Source: Streptomyces sp. GESEQ-35 | GTDB taxonomy: Bacteria; Actinomycetota; Actinomycetes; Streptomycetales; Streptomycetaceae | Direction: 5' to 3' | Assembly: GCF_017948485.1 (NCBI RefSeq) | Contig: NZ_JAFFSX010000016.1 | Location: 160,617-224,616 of the forward strand | Length of the DNA: 64,000 nt | In this document: positions 16,796 to 25,744 of the stretch, piece after piece | Position numbering within the stretch: position 1 is the first letter of the stretch | Layout: every line of letters begins with the position of its first letter | Notes under the pieces: model-generated | What the model saw: the letters and a program-made list of their open reading frames with translations, nothing else | Databases searched by the model: none | Told to the model about the DNA's origin: nothing | Translations under genes and position numbers: made by a program

Positions 16796-16902
16796 GGTCT
16801 CCAACCCGACAGATCCAAGCCGCGTGATTTGACATGGCAGCGTCATCATGAGGTGCCGTCCCGGCTTAGTCCAGACCTGCACCTCGGAGAACCCGCCCGA
16901 CC

Positions 16903-17556
16903 TCAGGGCTCGATGAGCCCCGCCCGTATCGCATACCGGGTCAGTTCCAGGCGGTCGCGCATGCCCAGCTTGTGCAGCAGGTTGGCGCGATGCCGTTCGA
17001 CCGTCTTCGCGCTGATGAAGAGGAGCTCGCCTATCTCCTTGGAGGTGTGCCCCTCGGCCACCAGCTTGAGGATCTCCTCCTCGCGGTCGGTGACGGCCCG
17101 CGCGGGCAGGTCGTCGCCCCGGTGCAGCCGGTCCAGGTAGGAGCGGACGAGGGCCCGTTCCGCTCCCGGGTAGACGAACGGCTCGTCGCGCATCGCCGCC
17201 CGGCACGCCTCGACCAGGTCCCGGTCGGCGACGGACTTCAGGACATAGCCCGAGGCCCCGGCCTTGAGGGCCTCGAAGAAGTACTGCTCGTTGTCGTACA
17301 TCGTGAGGACGAGAATCCGCAGCCCCGGTATGCGGCGCGAGAGTTCGCGGGCCGCCTGAAGCCCGGTCATCCGGGGCATGGCGATGTCCAGGACGGCCAG
17401 ATCCACCTCGGTGTCACGCGCCAGCGCGACCGCCTCGGCGCCGTCCCCGGCCTCGGCGACCACCGTGAGATCGGGCTCGCCGTCCAGGATGAGCCGCACT
17501 CCACGTCGTACGAGGGTGTGGTCGTCCGCGAGCAGAACGCGGGTCGGTGCGGACAT
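16903..17556 (-). CDS. NarL/LuxR-family response regulator
   Basis: 217 residues. The receiver domain has DD at residues 11-12, phospho-acceptor Asp57 (VLDIAMP) and the conserved Lys in YVLKS. The LuxR-type HTH (residues ~150-212) reads TDREEEILKLVAEGHTSKEI and ends KLGMRDRLELTRYA. Its first base coincides with the last base of the histidine kinase gene, so the two are coupled. Targets are not evident; the neighbouring glycosidase and antiporter genes are candidates by position only. Confidence 0.95.
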   Translation of the reverse strand: MSAPTRVLLADDHTLVRRGVRLILDGEPDLTVVAEAGDGAEAVALARDTEVDLAVLDIAMPRMTGLQAARELSRRIPGLRILVLTMYDNEQYFFEALKAGASGYVLKSVADRDLVEACRAAMRDEPFVYPGAERALVRSYLDRLHRGDDLPARAVTDREEEILKLVAEGHTSKEIGELLFISAKTVERHRANLLHKLGMRDRLELTRYAIRAGLIEP

Positions 17557-18500
17557 CAGCGACCTCCGGCCGGTATGCGCAGGCGTACGTCCGTCCCCCG
17601 GCCCTCGGGCCCCGGCCGCACGGCGAGCGCCGCGCCGATCAGCAGCGCACGCTCGCGCATGCCCCCGATCCCGGCGCCCTCCGGCGCCGTACCCAGGCCC
17701 TTGCCGTTGTCGCGTACGACGAGTTCGACAGCGTCGGCGATCCGCCGGAACCGGATCTCGGCGCGGGCGGCACCGGCGTGCCGGGCCGTGTTGGTGAGGG
17801 CTTCCTGGGCGACCCGGTAGACGACGAGTTCCGCCTCCTCGGGCAGCGCGGGCAGATCGCCGGGAACGTGGTGACGTACCGAAAGGCCATGCGCGGTGAA
17901 CTCCGTCGCCAGCGAGCGCAGGGCGCTGGCCAGGCCCAGTTCCTCCAGGACGCCCGGGCGCAGCCGACGCGCTGTGCGGCGGATCTCGTCGAGGCCGGCG
18001 CGGGTGGCCTCCTGGGCCTGGCCGACCTCCTCGCGCAGCTCCTCGGGGGCGCGGTCGGCGACGCGCTTGAGCTGGAGGAGGACGGCGGTCATGGTCTGGC
18101 CGACCTCGTCGTGCAGCTCGCGGGCGATGCGGTGCCGCTCCCGCTCCTGCGCCGACAGCGCACGGGCCGCGCTGCTGGCGCGCTCGGTCTCCAGCCGGTC
18201 GAGCATCGTGTTGTACGTCGTGATCAGCTCGGCCGTCTCCGCCGGACCGGCGACGGCCGCGCGGGCGCCCGGCCGCAGCAGATCAGCGGTGGCCATCGAC
18301 CGGCCCAGCCGCTGGAGCGGAGCCAGCCCGACACGCAGGACCACGGCATTGGCGGCCAGCAGTACGGCCAGTCCGGCGACCACGACGAGCGCCTCGGCGG
18401 GCAGTACGGGGGTCGACACGGTGATCGGGCCCAGCAGCAGCGCGGCGGCCACGACCAGGCCCGCGGAGTTGAGCGAGAAGATCCGCCAGAACAGCGACAC
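17556..18500 (-). CDS. sensor histidine kinase, HisKA_3 type
   Basis: 314 residues from the GTG at 18500 (SLFWRIFSLN), which follows GGCGGAG; an in-frame ATG at 18596 would add 32 arginine-rich residues. Two membrane helices lie in the first ~75 residues, followed by a HAMP-like linker. The phospho-acceptor His is in ERHRIARELHDEVGQ, and the HATPase domain ends the protein with DNGKGLG and GIGGMRERA. There is almost no extracellular sensor loop, so it may sense membrane or intracellular state. It forms a two-component system with the downstream regulator and is divergent from the KhtT-like gene. Confidence 0.9.
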   Translation of the reverse strand: MSLFWRIFSLNSAGLVVAAALLLGPITVSTPVLPAEALVVVAGLAVLLAANAVVLRVGLAPLQRLGRSMATADLLRPGARAAVAGPAETAELITTYNTMLDRLETERASSAARALSAQERERHRIARELHDEVGQTMTAVLLQLKRVADRAPEELREEVGQAQEATRAGLDEIRRTARRLRPGVLEELGLASALRSLATEFTAHGLSVRHHVPGDLPALPEEAELVVYRVAQEALTNTARHAGAARAEIRFRRIADAVELVVRDNGKGLGTAPEGAGIGGMRERALLIGAALAVRPGPEGRGTDVRLRIPAGGR

Positions 18501-18747
18501 GTTCCCGGCTCCGCCCCTTCCGATCCGTCGGCACTTCTGCGCCGGCACCAGCCTCGCCGCCCGCGTCCGGCCGCGTATATCCGTCACAACACCCATGTCG
18601 CCACCGTATGCGGGGGTGGCAGCATGGCGATGCCGCCCCGAAGTCGATCAAAGATCCTCGAACAGCAATCCGGCTCGGAAGCGCGGCCCTTCAGCCCGTC
18701 CACGTGACGAGCCGCACATCCGGCCCAGCGAGAGGAAGAGAAGAAAC

Positions 18748-19233
18748 GTGTCCGCTCCACGCCTGAGGGCGACGCCGCTGCCCGGCATCGGGGTCCAGTA
18801 CGACCTGATGACGCGAGAGAACCGCCATCTGTCGGTGGTGGCCCACCGCGACGGCGCCCGCACGGTGAGCGTGTACCGCGCCGACGATCCCGACTCCTGC
18901 GCCCAGTCGCTGCGGCTGACCGGCTCGGAGGCGGGCTCGCTGATCGATGCGCTGAAGCCGTCCCACCACAGCGCGAGCCTGCTCTACACGACCGACCTCG
19001 GCCTGGTCGCCGAGCGCGTCGAGGTGGCCGCCGCCTCGCGCTGGAACGGCCGGGTGCTCGGCGACACCCGGATGCGCACCGATACCGGCGCCTCCGTGGT
19101 GGCCGTGCTGCGCCGCGCGGAGGCGATTCCGTCCCCGACGCCGGACTTCCGGCTCGCGGGCGGCGACGTCCTGATCGTCATCGGCACCCGCGAGGGTGTC
19201 GACGCGGCCGCGGCGATACTCGGGCGGGAGTGA
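18748..19233 (+). CDS. KhtT-like regulatory subunit (TrkA-C domain) of a K+/H+ antiporter
   Basis: 161 residues. The C-terminal half (residues ~80-160) is a TrkA-C / RCK-C domain ending in LAGGDVLIVIGTREGVDAAA; the N-terminal half resembles KhtT. GTG at 18748 follows GAGAGGAAGAG. It precedes the membrane antiporter by 4 bp, as in KhtTU of Bacillus, where KhtT gates the antiporter in response to nucleotide or pH. The frame is open further upstream, but no start there is convincing. Confidence 0.85.
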   Translation: MSAPRLRATPLPGIGVQYDLMTRENRHLSVVAHRDGARTVSVYRADDPDSCAQSLRLTGSEAGSLIDALKPSHHSASLLYTTDLGLVAERVEVAAASRWNGRVLGDTRMRTDTGASVVAVLRRAEAIPSPTPDFRLAGGDVLIVIGTREGVDAAAAILGRE

Positions 19234-19237
19234 ACGC

Positions 19238-20461
19238 GTGCACTCCTCCGCGGTCCTGCTGATCGAGTTCGGTTCCATCATTCTCGGCCTCGGCCTGCTC
19301 GGCCGGGTGGCCGCGCGTCTGAGCTTCTCGCCGATCCCGCTGTATCTGCTGGCGGGGCTGGCCTTCGGCGAGGGCGGTCTGCTGCCGCTCGGCGCGAGCG
19401 AGGAGTTCATCGCCATCGGCGCCGAGATCGGCGTCATCCTGCTGCTGCTCATGCTGGGCCTGGAGTATTCGGCGAGCGATCTGGTCTCCAACCTCAAGGC
19501 CCACTACCCGTCCGGCCTGGTCGACTTCGCCCTGAACGCGCTGCCCGGCGCCGCGGCCGCGCTGCTGCTGGGCTGGGGCCCGGTGGCCGCCGTGGTGCTG
19601 GCCGGCGTCACCTGGATCTCGTCCTCGGGTGTGATCGCCAAGGTGCTGGGCGACCTGGGCCGGATCGGCAACCGCGAGACCCCGGTCATCCTCAGCGTGC
19701 TAGTCCTGGAGGACCTGGCGATGGCCGTGTATCTGCCCATCGTCACCGCGGTGGTGGCCGGCGTCGGCCTCGCGGCCGGCAGCGTCACGCTGGCGATCGC
19801 GCTCGGTGTCGCGGGGCTCGTGCTGTTCGTGGCGCTGCGCTACGGCCGGGTGATCTCCCGGTTCGTCTCCAGCGACGACCCGGAGAAACTGCTCCTCGTG
19901 GTGCTCGGCCTGACCATCCTGGTCGCCGGCGTGGCCCAGCAGTTGCAGGTGTCGGCCGCGGTCGGCGCGTTCCTGGTCGGCATAGCGCTGTCCGGCGAGG
20001 TCGCGGAGGGTGCGCACACGCTGCTGAGCCCGCTCAGGGACCTGTTCGCCGCGGTGTTCTTCGTGTTCTTCGGGCTGCACACCGACCCGGCCAGCATCCC
20101 GCCGGTCCTGCTGCCGGCCCTCGCACTGGCCGCCGTCACCGCCGCGACGAAGATCGCCACCGGCTATTGGGCCGCCCGTCGCGCCGGGATCCCGGTGAAG
20201 GGACGCTGGCGTACGGGAGGTGCGCTGGTGGCGCGCGGCGAGTTCTCGATCGTCATCGCGGGGCTGGCGGTCACCGCCGGCATCGAGCCGTCGCTGGGAC
20301 CGCTGGCGACGGCGTACGTCCTCATCCTGGTCGTCGTCGGACCGCTCACCGCGCGCTACACCGAGCCACTGGCCACCCTCTGGACGAGACGGCGCTCGGG
20401 CGCCCGCGGCGAGACCCGCGAAGAGGACGGCGAGCGGGAGCGGACGGCGGTGGGCGACTGA
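19238..20461 (+). CDS. CPA2-family cation/proton antiporter (KhtU-like)
   Basis: 407 residues with about 12 membrane helices and a CPA2 (KefB/KhtU) fold. SSSGVIAKVLGDLG and the later VSAAVGAFLVGIALSG are typical of this family. It has no C-terminal RCK domain; regulation is supplied by the upstream KhtT-like protein. Likely exports K+ (or Na+) in exchange for protons. The start is the GTG at 19238, 4 bp after the khtT-like stop. After its TGA the same frame stays open for ~70 codons, which I treat as chance. Confidence 0.92.
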   Translation: MHSSAVLLIEFGSIILGLGLLGRVAARLSFSPIPLYLLAGLAFGEGGLLPLGASEEFIAIGAEIGVILLLLMLGLEYSASDLVSNLKAHYPSGLVDFALNALPGAAAALLLGWGPVAAVVLAGVTWISSSGVIAKVLGDLGRIGNRETPVILSVLVLEDLAMAVYLPIVTAVVAGVGLAAGSVTLAIALGVAGLVLFVALRYGRVISRFVSSDDPEKLLLVVLGLTILVAGVAQQLQVSAAVGAFLVGIALSGEVAEGAHTLLSPLRDLFAAVFFVFFGLHTDPASIPPVLLPALALAAVTAATKIATGYWAARRAGIPVKGRWRTGGALVARGEFSIVIAGLAVTAGIEPSLGPLATAYVLILVVVGPLTARYTEPLATLWTRRRSGARGETREEDGERERTAVGD

Positions 20462-20606
20462 CGGTCGGGGCGTCAACGGTGGTTCGCCGACCGAGAGCTC
20501 GGCCCTGAACGTCGGCGACCGGTCCCGGTCGTGGTCAACCTCGACCTGACCTGCTACCTGGAGATCAGTGGCGACCGCAGCGTCACCGTCGACATGGGCC
20601 TGCCGA

Positions 20607-21011
20607 TCACGCGCCGCCGGGATTCCAGCCCTGGCGGCGCAGCACTGCCGAGACATCCGGCACCTCGTAGTGCTCGCCCTTGAGGACCTTGCCGTCCGCT
20701 CTGCGGGCGACGCGGCCGTCGGGGCCCAGCTTGCTCATGTTGGAGCGATGGACCTCGGCGATCACCGCGTCGAGGTCGATCCCGTGGACGAGCGCCGTGC
20801 CGTACGCCACGTAGACCACGTCAGCCAACTCGTGCGCAAGCCGGTCGAGCGGGCCGGTGACCGAGACCTCGGCGACCTCGGCGGCCTCCTCCGCCAGCAA
20901 CTCGCGCCGGTGGGCGGCCAGTTCGGGAGACACCTCGGTCGGGGTTCTGCGGGCGTCGAGCCCGACGGCATGGTGGAAGGAACGGACCAGGTCGGCGGGC
21001 GAAGGACTCAT
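20607..21011 (-). CDS. MazG-like nucleotide pyrophosphohydrolase
   Basis: 134 residues. Helical MazG/dUTPase-like signature: ELLAEEAAEVAEV (metal-binding Glu cluster) and LAHELADVVYVAYGTA (downstream Asp). Such proteins hydrolyse non-canonical or excess NTPs to NMP and pyrophosphate. I used the ATG at 21011 (MSPSPADLVRSF), where conservation should begin; upstream codons are low complexity. No obvious Shine-Dalgarno sequence. It is a single gene between convergent and divergent neighbours. Confidence 0.85.
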   Translation of the reverse strand: MSPSPADLVRSFHHAVGLDARRTPTEVSPELAAHRRELLAEEAAEVAEVSVTGPLDRLAHELADVVYVAYGTALVHGIDLDAVIAEVHRSNMSKLGPDGRVARRADGKVLKGEHYEVPDVSAVLRRQGWNPGGA

Positions 21012-21339
21012 GCACGAAACTCTAGCGACCGCCACTGACAGTCCCCAGTCCCGCGGTGCCGCCCCCGACGGGCGCGCGGCACCATCGGCGCGTCCCGCAC
21101 GGCGTCCCCGGCAGCCCCGCGCGACACTCCCCCGCACCCACGGCAACCCCCCGCGCCCCCGTCGCCCCACACGGCACCGCCCGCAACCCCACCCGACACC
21201 AGAAGACCCCCGCGACACGCCCTCGGCACTCCCCCACCCTCGGCACCCCGTTCGACCCCGCCGTCCGGCACGGCACCGCTGACGACCCTGTGACCCCGGC
21301 CCTGGTCAGCACCGCGCACGTGCTGGCAGGATCGCCCGC
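21012..21339. other. intergenic, strongly C-rich on the plus strand
   Basis: 328 bp without a credible gene. The plus strand is markedly C-over-G skewed and rich in CCCCG runs. It must contain the divergent promoters of the MazG-like and TAXI genes, but I can see no convincing -10/-35 pair or operator. Confidence 0.6.
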
Positions 21340-22338
21340 ATGTCCAAGGTCTTCCCCCACATCGGCAGGCGCCGGGCCCTACAGGGCGCGGCTGCCGGGT
21401 TCGTCGCCTTCGGGCTGCTGCTGTGGTGGCTGCTGCCCCTGGGCGAGGCGCCGCCCCGCGGGACGATCACGTTCAGCACCGGAACACCGGCGGGCGTCTA
21501 CCAGAAGTACGGCGAGCTGCTGCGCACCGAGCTGGACAACGACATGCCGAACCTGGACGTGCGACTGCTGACCAGCGACGGCTCGCAGGAGAACGTCGCG
21601 CGCGTGGCGACCGGAAAGGCGGACTTCACGATCGCCGCGGCCGATGCCGTGGAGACGTACGAGCTGGCCGGCAGGTCGGGTTCGGACCGGCTGCGCGGTG
21701 TGGCCCGCCTGTACGACGACTACGTACAGCTGGTTGTCGCGCCGGACTCGGGCATCGACTCCGTGGCGGACCTGCGGGGCAAGCGGGTGGCCATAGGGCC
21801 CACCCACTCGGGTGTGCGGCTGATCGCCAACCGGGTGCTCGAGGCGGCCGGCATCAACCCGGACAAGGGCATCACACCGCTGTCCGACGGCATCGACACC
21901 GGGCCCGCCCGGCTGAAGAAGGGCGAGATCGACGCGTTCTTCTGGTCGGGCGGGCTGCCCACGGAGGGCCTCCAGAAACTCGCCGGCTCCCTGGCCTACC
22001 GGTTCGTCCCGATCGACGCCGACCTCGTCGCCAAGGTGCACGCCCTGGGCGGCGCCACTCGCTACTACCGCGCCACCAACATGCCGGAATCGGCCTACCC
22101 CAGCATCCAGAACGGCGACACCGTGCCGACCATGGCGGTGTCCAACCTGCTGATCACCCGCGAGGACACGGATCCCCGGCTCACCGATTGGCTGACCCGC
22201 ACCGTGATCAACAGCCGCGACGGCATCGGCACCCACGTCCACTCGGCCCAGCTGGTCGACGTACGCACCGCGATCTACACCGACCCGCTGGTACTGCACG
22301 AGGGCGCCCGGCGCTACTACCGGTCGGTCAAGCCATAG
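21340..22338 (+). CDS. TAXI-family TRAP solute-binding protein
   Basis: 332 residues. An N-terminal hydrophobic anchor (residues ~15-33, after RRR) is followed by the TAXI core TFSTGTPAGVYQKYGELL and LRGKRVAIGPTHSGVRL. TAXI proteins bind glutamate, glutamine or other carboxylates outside the membrane. No TRAP membrane subunits are present in the window, so this is an orphan binder. It is convergent with the GluK kinase gene, next to the glutamate transporter operon, and may feed ligand information to GluK rather than import anything. Confidence 0.88.
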   Translation: MSKVFPHIGRRRALQGAAAGFVAFGLLLWWLLPLGEAPPRGTITFSTGTPAGVYQKYGELLRTELDNDMPNLDVRLLTSDGSQENVARVATGKADFTIAAADAVETYELAGRSGSDRLRGVARLYDDYVQLVVAPDSGIDSVADLRGKRVAIGPTHSGVRLIANRVLEAAGINPDKGITPLSDGIDTGPARLKKGEIDAFFWSGGLPTEGLQKLAGSLAYRFVPIDADLVAKVHALGGATRYYRATNMPESAYPSIQNGDTVPTMAVSNLLITREDTDPRLTDWLTRTVINSRDGIGTHVHSAQLVDVRTAIYTDPLVLHEGARRYYRSVKP

Positions 22339-22379
22339 GGCACCAAGCAAGTCGGGGAAAGTCGGCTGCAGTTCGGCAG

Positions 22380-22465
22380 CGCGCCCGAAGGGGCGCGGGG
22401 CTGTGTCGATATGCGGCTCCGCCGCGTGGGCGCGACCAGCCACGATGGCGCCGCAGACGGACGAC
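22380..22465. repeat. Streptomyces-type intergenic palindromic repeat
   Basis: Between two convergent genes lies GCGCCC-GAAG-GGGCGC (22381-22396), then GCGGC-TCC-GCCGC (22413-22425) and a GGGCGCGACCAGCCACGA stretch. From memory this motif recurs in intergenic DNA across Streptomyces genomes. It may serve as a bidirectional terminator here. Confidence 0.55.
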
Positions 22466-22494
22466 GGCACTTCGCGGCACTTCAAGTGAAGCGC

Positions 22495-23904
22495 TCAGGC
22501 CACCGGCTCCGACCTCGGCACCGTCACCGTCACCGTCAGTCCCCGCGGCTCGTGATGGCCGTACGAGATGGAGCCGCCGGCCGCCGTCAGCAGGGCCCGG
22601 GTGATGGACAGGCCGAGGCCTGAGCCCTTGATGTTCTGGTGGCGGCCGCTGCGCCAGAAGCGGTCGCCGACGCGGGCGAGCTCCTCGTCGGTGAGGCCGG
22701 GGCCGTTGTCGGTGACCACGATGGTGGCGGTGTCGCCGTTGGCCGCGACCGTCACCTCCACCCGCTCGTCCTCCGGCGTGAACTTCACCGCGTTGTCGAT
22801 CACCGCGTCCAGGGCGCTGGACAGGGTTACCGGGTCGACCCAGGCGGTGGTGGGCGGGCAGTCCCCCACCAGCCGTACGCCCTTGGCCTCCGCGGTCGGC
22901 GACCAGGCCGCGACGCGCTCGGTGGCCAGCTCGCCGATGTCGGTGAGCCTGAGGTCCGCCTCGGCGTGCTCGGCCAGCGCGAGGTCGAGCAGGTCGTCCA
23001 GGACCTGGGCCAGGCGCTTGCCCTCGGCCTGGACGGAGGCGATCTCCTGGTTGCCCTCGGGCATTTCGAACGCAAGCAGCTCCATGCGCAGCAGAAGCGC
23101 CGCGAGCGGGTTGCGCAGCTGGTGCGAGGCGTCGGCGACGAAGGCGCGCTGCTGCTCCAGGACGCCCTCGACGTTGTCCGCCATCTCGTTGAACGACCGG
23201 GCGAGCCTGCGGAGTTCCGGCGGACCGCCGGCCGCCGCGACCCGGGACTTCAGCCGTCCCGTGGCGATGTCGTGCGTGGTGGCGTCCAGCACCCGTACCG
23301 GCCGGAGCACCCAGCCGGTCAGCCGGAGGGCCGCGCCGACGGCCAGCAGCATCGCGGCGCTCTCACCCGCGGCGATGATCAGCCAGCCGTTCAGGATCCG
23401 CGAACGCATATGCCCGGTGGGTGAGTCGGTGACGACGACCGCGACGACGTCACCGTCGCGGATCACCGGGGACGCGACGATCAGCCGGTTGCGCTGCCAG
23501 GGCCACACCTGCCGGGGGTCGTGACTGCGCCGGCTGAGCAACGCCTCTTCAAAAGCATCACGTACCTCACCCGTTTCAGGGAGGTCCCAACTAGTCGGCG
23601 CATTGGCCATGGGGGCGTCATTGCGGTAGAAGACACCGGCACGGATGCCGTAGACCTCGTAGTAGCTGAGGAGCTCACGCTTGAGGACCTCCCGGCGTTC
23701 GTCGGTGGACGTACTGCCGGTCGGTCTGGTGGGCGTGTCGGTGACGAACTGGGCCAGGGCGGCGAAGCGTGCCGTGTCGTCGATCCGGTCGACGACCACG
23801 TTCTGCTGCTGGGCTCCGGCCACGCTGACGGCGAGCGGGAAGCCGAGGGCGAGCAGTACGGCCGCCATCAGGACGATGAGCAGCGGGAGGAGACGAGTGC
23901 GCAC
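22495..23904 (-). CDS. gluK: sensor histidine kinase GluK
   Basis: 469 residues. One N-terminal helix, a ~130-residue extracellular domain (residues ~30-170), a second helix near 175-200, HAMP, HisKA with phospho-acceptor His260 (ADASHQLRNPLAALLLRMEL), and HATPase_c with DNGPGLTDEEL and GSGLGLSI. Start is GTG at 23904, 9 bp after the regulator stop. Position beside gluABCD matches the GluR-GluK glutamate-sensing system described in S. coelicolor; the identification rests on synteny from memory. It would sense extracellular glutamate and phosphorylate GluR. Confidence 0.85.
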   Translation of the reverse strand: MRTRLLPLLIVLMAAVLLALGFPLAVSVAGAQQQNVVVDRIDDTARFAALAQFVTDTPTRPTGSTSTDERREVLKRELLSYYEVYGIRAGVFYRNDAPMANAPTSWDLPETGEVRDAFEEALLSRRSHDPRQVWPWQRNRLIVASPVIRDGDVVAVVVTDSPTGHMRSRILNGWLIIAAGESAAMLLAVGAALRLTGWVLRPVRVLDATTHDIATGRLKSRVAAAGGPPELRRLARSFNEMADNVEGVLEQQRAFVADASHQLRNPLAALLLRMELLAFEMPEGNQEIASVQAEGKRLAQVLDDLLDLALAEHAEADLRLTDIGELATERVAAWSPTAEAKGVRLVGDCPPTTAWVDPVTLSSALDAVIDNAVKFTPEDERVEVTVAANGDTATIVVTDNGPGLTDEELARVGDRFWRSGRHQNIKGSGLGLSITRALLTAAGGSISYGHHEPRGLTVTVTVPRSEPVA

Positions 23905-23913
23905 CCTTGCCCG

Positions 23914-24600
23914 CTACGAGGTGGGGGCGACGAGCCGGTAGCCGACTCCGCGCACGGTCTCGATCAGGGCCGGCATACGCAGCTTGGCGCGCAGGGACGC
24001 GACGTGCACCTCCAGGGTGCGTCCGGTCCCCTCCCAACTGGTGCGCCACACCTCGCTGATGATCTGCTCACGCCGGAAGACCACCCCGGGGCGCTGGGCC
24101 AGCAGGGCGAGAAGGTCGAACTCCTTGCGGGTCAGTTGGACAACCGAACCGTCCACGCTGACCTGGCGGGTGGGCAGTTCGATGTGCACGGCGCCCAGCT
24201 TCAGCACGCTCTCACCGCCGGCCGCGGCATCGTCGTGGACGGTACGCCGGCTGACGGCGTGGATGCGGGCGAGCAGCTCTCCGGTGTCGTACGGCTTCAC
24301 TACGTAGTCATCGGCGCCGAGGTTGAGGCCGTGGATGCGGGAGCGGACGTCGGAGCGCGCGGTGACCATGATCACCGGGATGGCGGTCCGCTTGCGGATC
24401 TTGCCGCACACCTCGTAGCCGTCCTGGTCGGGCAGGCCCAGGTCGAGCAGCACCACACCGAAACCGGCGCCCTCGGGGACCAGCGCCTGGAGGGCCTCCT
24501 CGCCGCTGCGGGCGTGCGTCACGTCGAAGCCGTGCCTGGCCAGGACCGCGGACAGAGCCGCGGCGACGTGATTGTCGTCCTCGACGAGGAGCAGTCTCAT
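23914..24600 (-). CDS. gluR: OmpR-family response regulator GluR
   Basis: 228 residues. Receiver domain with EDD at 7-9, Asp53 in VLLDLGLPDQDG and Lys in VKPYDT; C-terminal OmpR/PhoB winged helix (residues ~130-225) with LTRKEFDLLALLAQ and RGVGYRL. The ATG at 24600 follows GGAGGGAGCCGGG. Transcribed away from gluABCD across a 287-bp region that holds an inverted repeat at 24779-24794. Likely activates the glutamate transporter operon; the name follows the S. coelicolor system. Confidence 0.87.
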   Translation of the reverse strand: MRLLLVEDDNHVAAALSAVLARHGFDVTHARSGEEALQALVPEGAGFGVVLLDLGLPDQDGYEVCGKIRKRTAIPVIMVTARSDVRSRIHGLNLGADDYVVKPYDTGELLARIHAVSRRTVHDDAAAGGESVLKLGAVHIELPTRQVSVDGSVVQLTRKEFDLLALLAQRPGVVFRREQIISEVWRTSWEGTGRTLEVHVASLRAKLRMPALIETVRGVGYRLVAPTS

Positions 24601-24778
24601 CCCGGCTCCCTCCAGTTCATCGGCCGTACGGTGTCGGTGTGTAAAAAAACGCGAGCACGCGCGCGTGCACGTTGCAGTCACGCTGATGGACGAGGACGGC
24701 GTCAAGAGGGTTCCGGTTGCGCACGGCATCCGTTACCCGCCCGATACGCACCCCAGGTCACAAGTGCTACGACACGTG

Positions 24779-24794
24779 TCCGATTGCTATCGGA
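24779..24794. promoter_or_regulatory. inverted repeat in the gluR-gluA promoter region
   Basis: TCCGAT-TGCT-ATCGGA lies 94 bp upstream of gluA, next to CACGTG at 24774-24779. It is the clearest dyad in the divergent region and a candidate GluR or repressor site; OmpR-family regulators usually prefer direct repeats, so this is uncertain. Confidence 0.35.
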
Positions 24795-24887
24795 TCGTGA
24801 TGCTCAGATTCCCCTCAGATGTAGAGACGCAGGTCGCGTAGGGTTACTACTGTCCTCCGAAACCGAGGAGGACGGAGCCTGAGAGCG

Positions 24888-25664
24888 ATGACCAAAGTAT
24901 CGGTGGCCAAGGAAGATGTGGCCGCGACCGGCGACCTGGTCGTCCTGAAGAGCGTCAACAAGCATTTCGGCGCGTTGCACGTACTCCAGGACATCGACCT
25001 GACGATCGCCCGCGGCGAAGTCGTCGTGGTCATCGGACCCTCCGGGTCCGGGAAGTCGACCTTGTGCCGCGCCATCAACCGCCTCGAGGCGATCGACTCC
25101 GGGGCGATCGCCATCGACGGCAAGCCGCTGCCCGCGGAGGGCAAGGCGCTGGCCCGGCTGCGCGCCGACGTCGGCATGGTCTTCCAGTCCTTCAACCTCT
25201 TCGCGCACAAGACCGTGCTCGAGAACGTGATGCTGGGCCAGATCAAGGTCCGCAAGGCCGACAAGAAGCAGGCCGAGGAGAAGGCCCGCGCGCTGCTCGA
25301 CCGGGTCGGGGTGGCGAACCAGGCGGACAAGTACCCCGCGCAACTGTCCGGCGGCCAGCAGCAGCGCGTCGCCATCGCGCGCGCCCTGGCCATGGACCCC
25401 AAGGTCATGCTCTTCGACGAGCCGACGTCGGCTCTCGACCCGGAGATGATCAACGAGGTCCTCGAAGTCATGCAGCAGCTCGCCCGCGACGGCATGACCA
25501 TGATCGTCGTCACCCATGAGATGGGCTTCGCCCGTTCGGCCGCCAACCGGGTGGTGTTCATGGCCGACGGCAAGATCGTCGAAGAAGCTGTGCCGGACCA
25601 GTTCTTCAGCAATCCGCGCAGCGACCGCGCGAAGGACTTCCTGTCGAAGATCCTTCACCACTGA
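24888..25664 (+). CDS. gluA: glutamate ABC transporter ATP-binding protein
   Basis: 258 residues, a polar amino acid ABC ATPase. Walker A GPSGSGKST (near residue 50), Q-loop MVFQSFNLFAHKT, signature LSGGQQQR (near 153), Walker B VMLFDEPTSALDPEM and switch His in VVTHEMGFAR. It energises import through GluC/GluD. First gene of the gluABCD operon, 287 bp from the divergent gluR gene; GGAGGACGGAG lies upstream of the ATG. Confidence 0.95.
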   Translation: MTKVSVAKEDVAATGDLVVLKSVNKHFGALHVLQDIDLTIARGEVVVVIGPSGSGKSTLCRAINRLEAIDSGAIAIDGKPLPAEGKALARLRADVGMVFQSFNLFAHKTVLENVMLGQIKVRKADKKQAEEKARALLDRVGVANQADKYPAQLSGGQQQRVAIARALAMDPKVMLFDEPTSALDPEMINEVLEVMQQLARDGMTMIVVTHEMGFARSAANRVVFMADGKIVEEAVPDQFFSNPRSDRAKDFLSKILHH

Positions 25665-25744
25665 CCCCACCCGTCGCACCTACGCGACGAGCTGCGTCAC
25701 CCGCACCAACGGCATGCTCCTCTTCACACAAAGGGATGTTCACC

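Noticed and set aside
20462..20680. Open frame continuing for ~70 codons after the KhtU-like stop (contains VVVNLDLTCYLEISGD)
   Set aside because: No start codon with a ribosome-binding site and no family I recognise; could be a decayed gene, but evidence is too thin.
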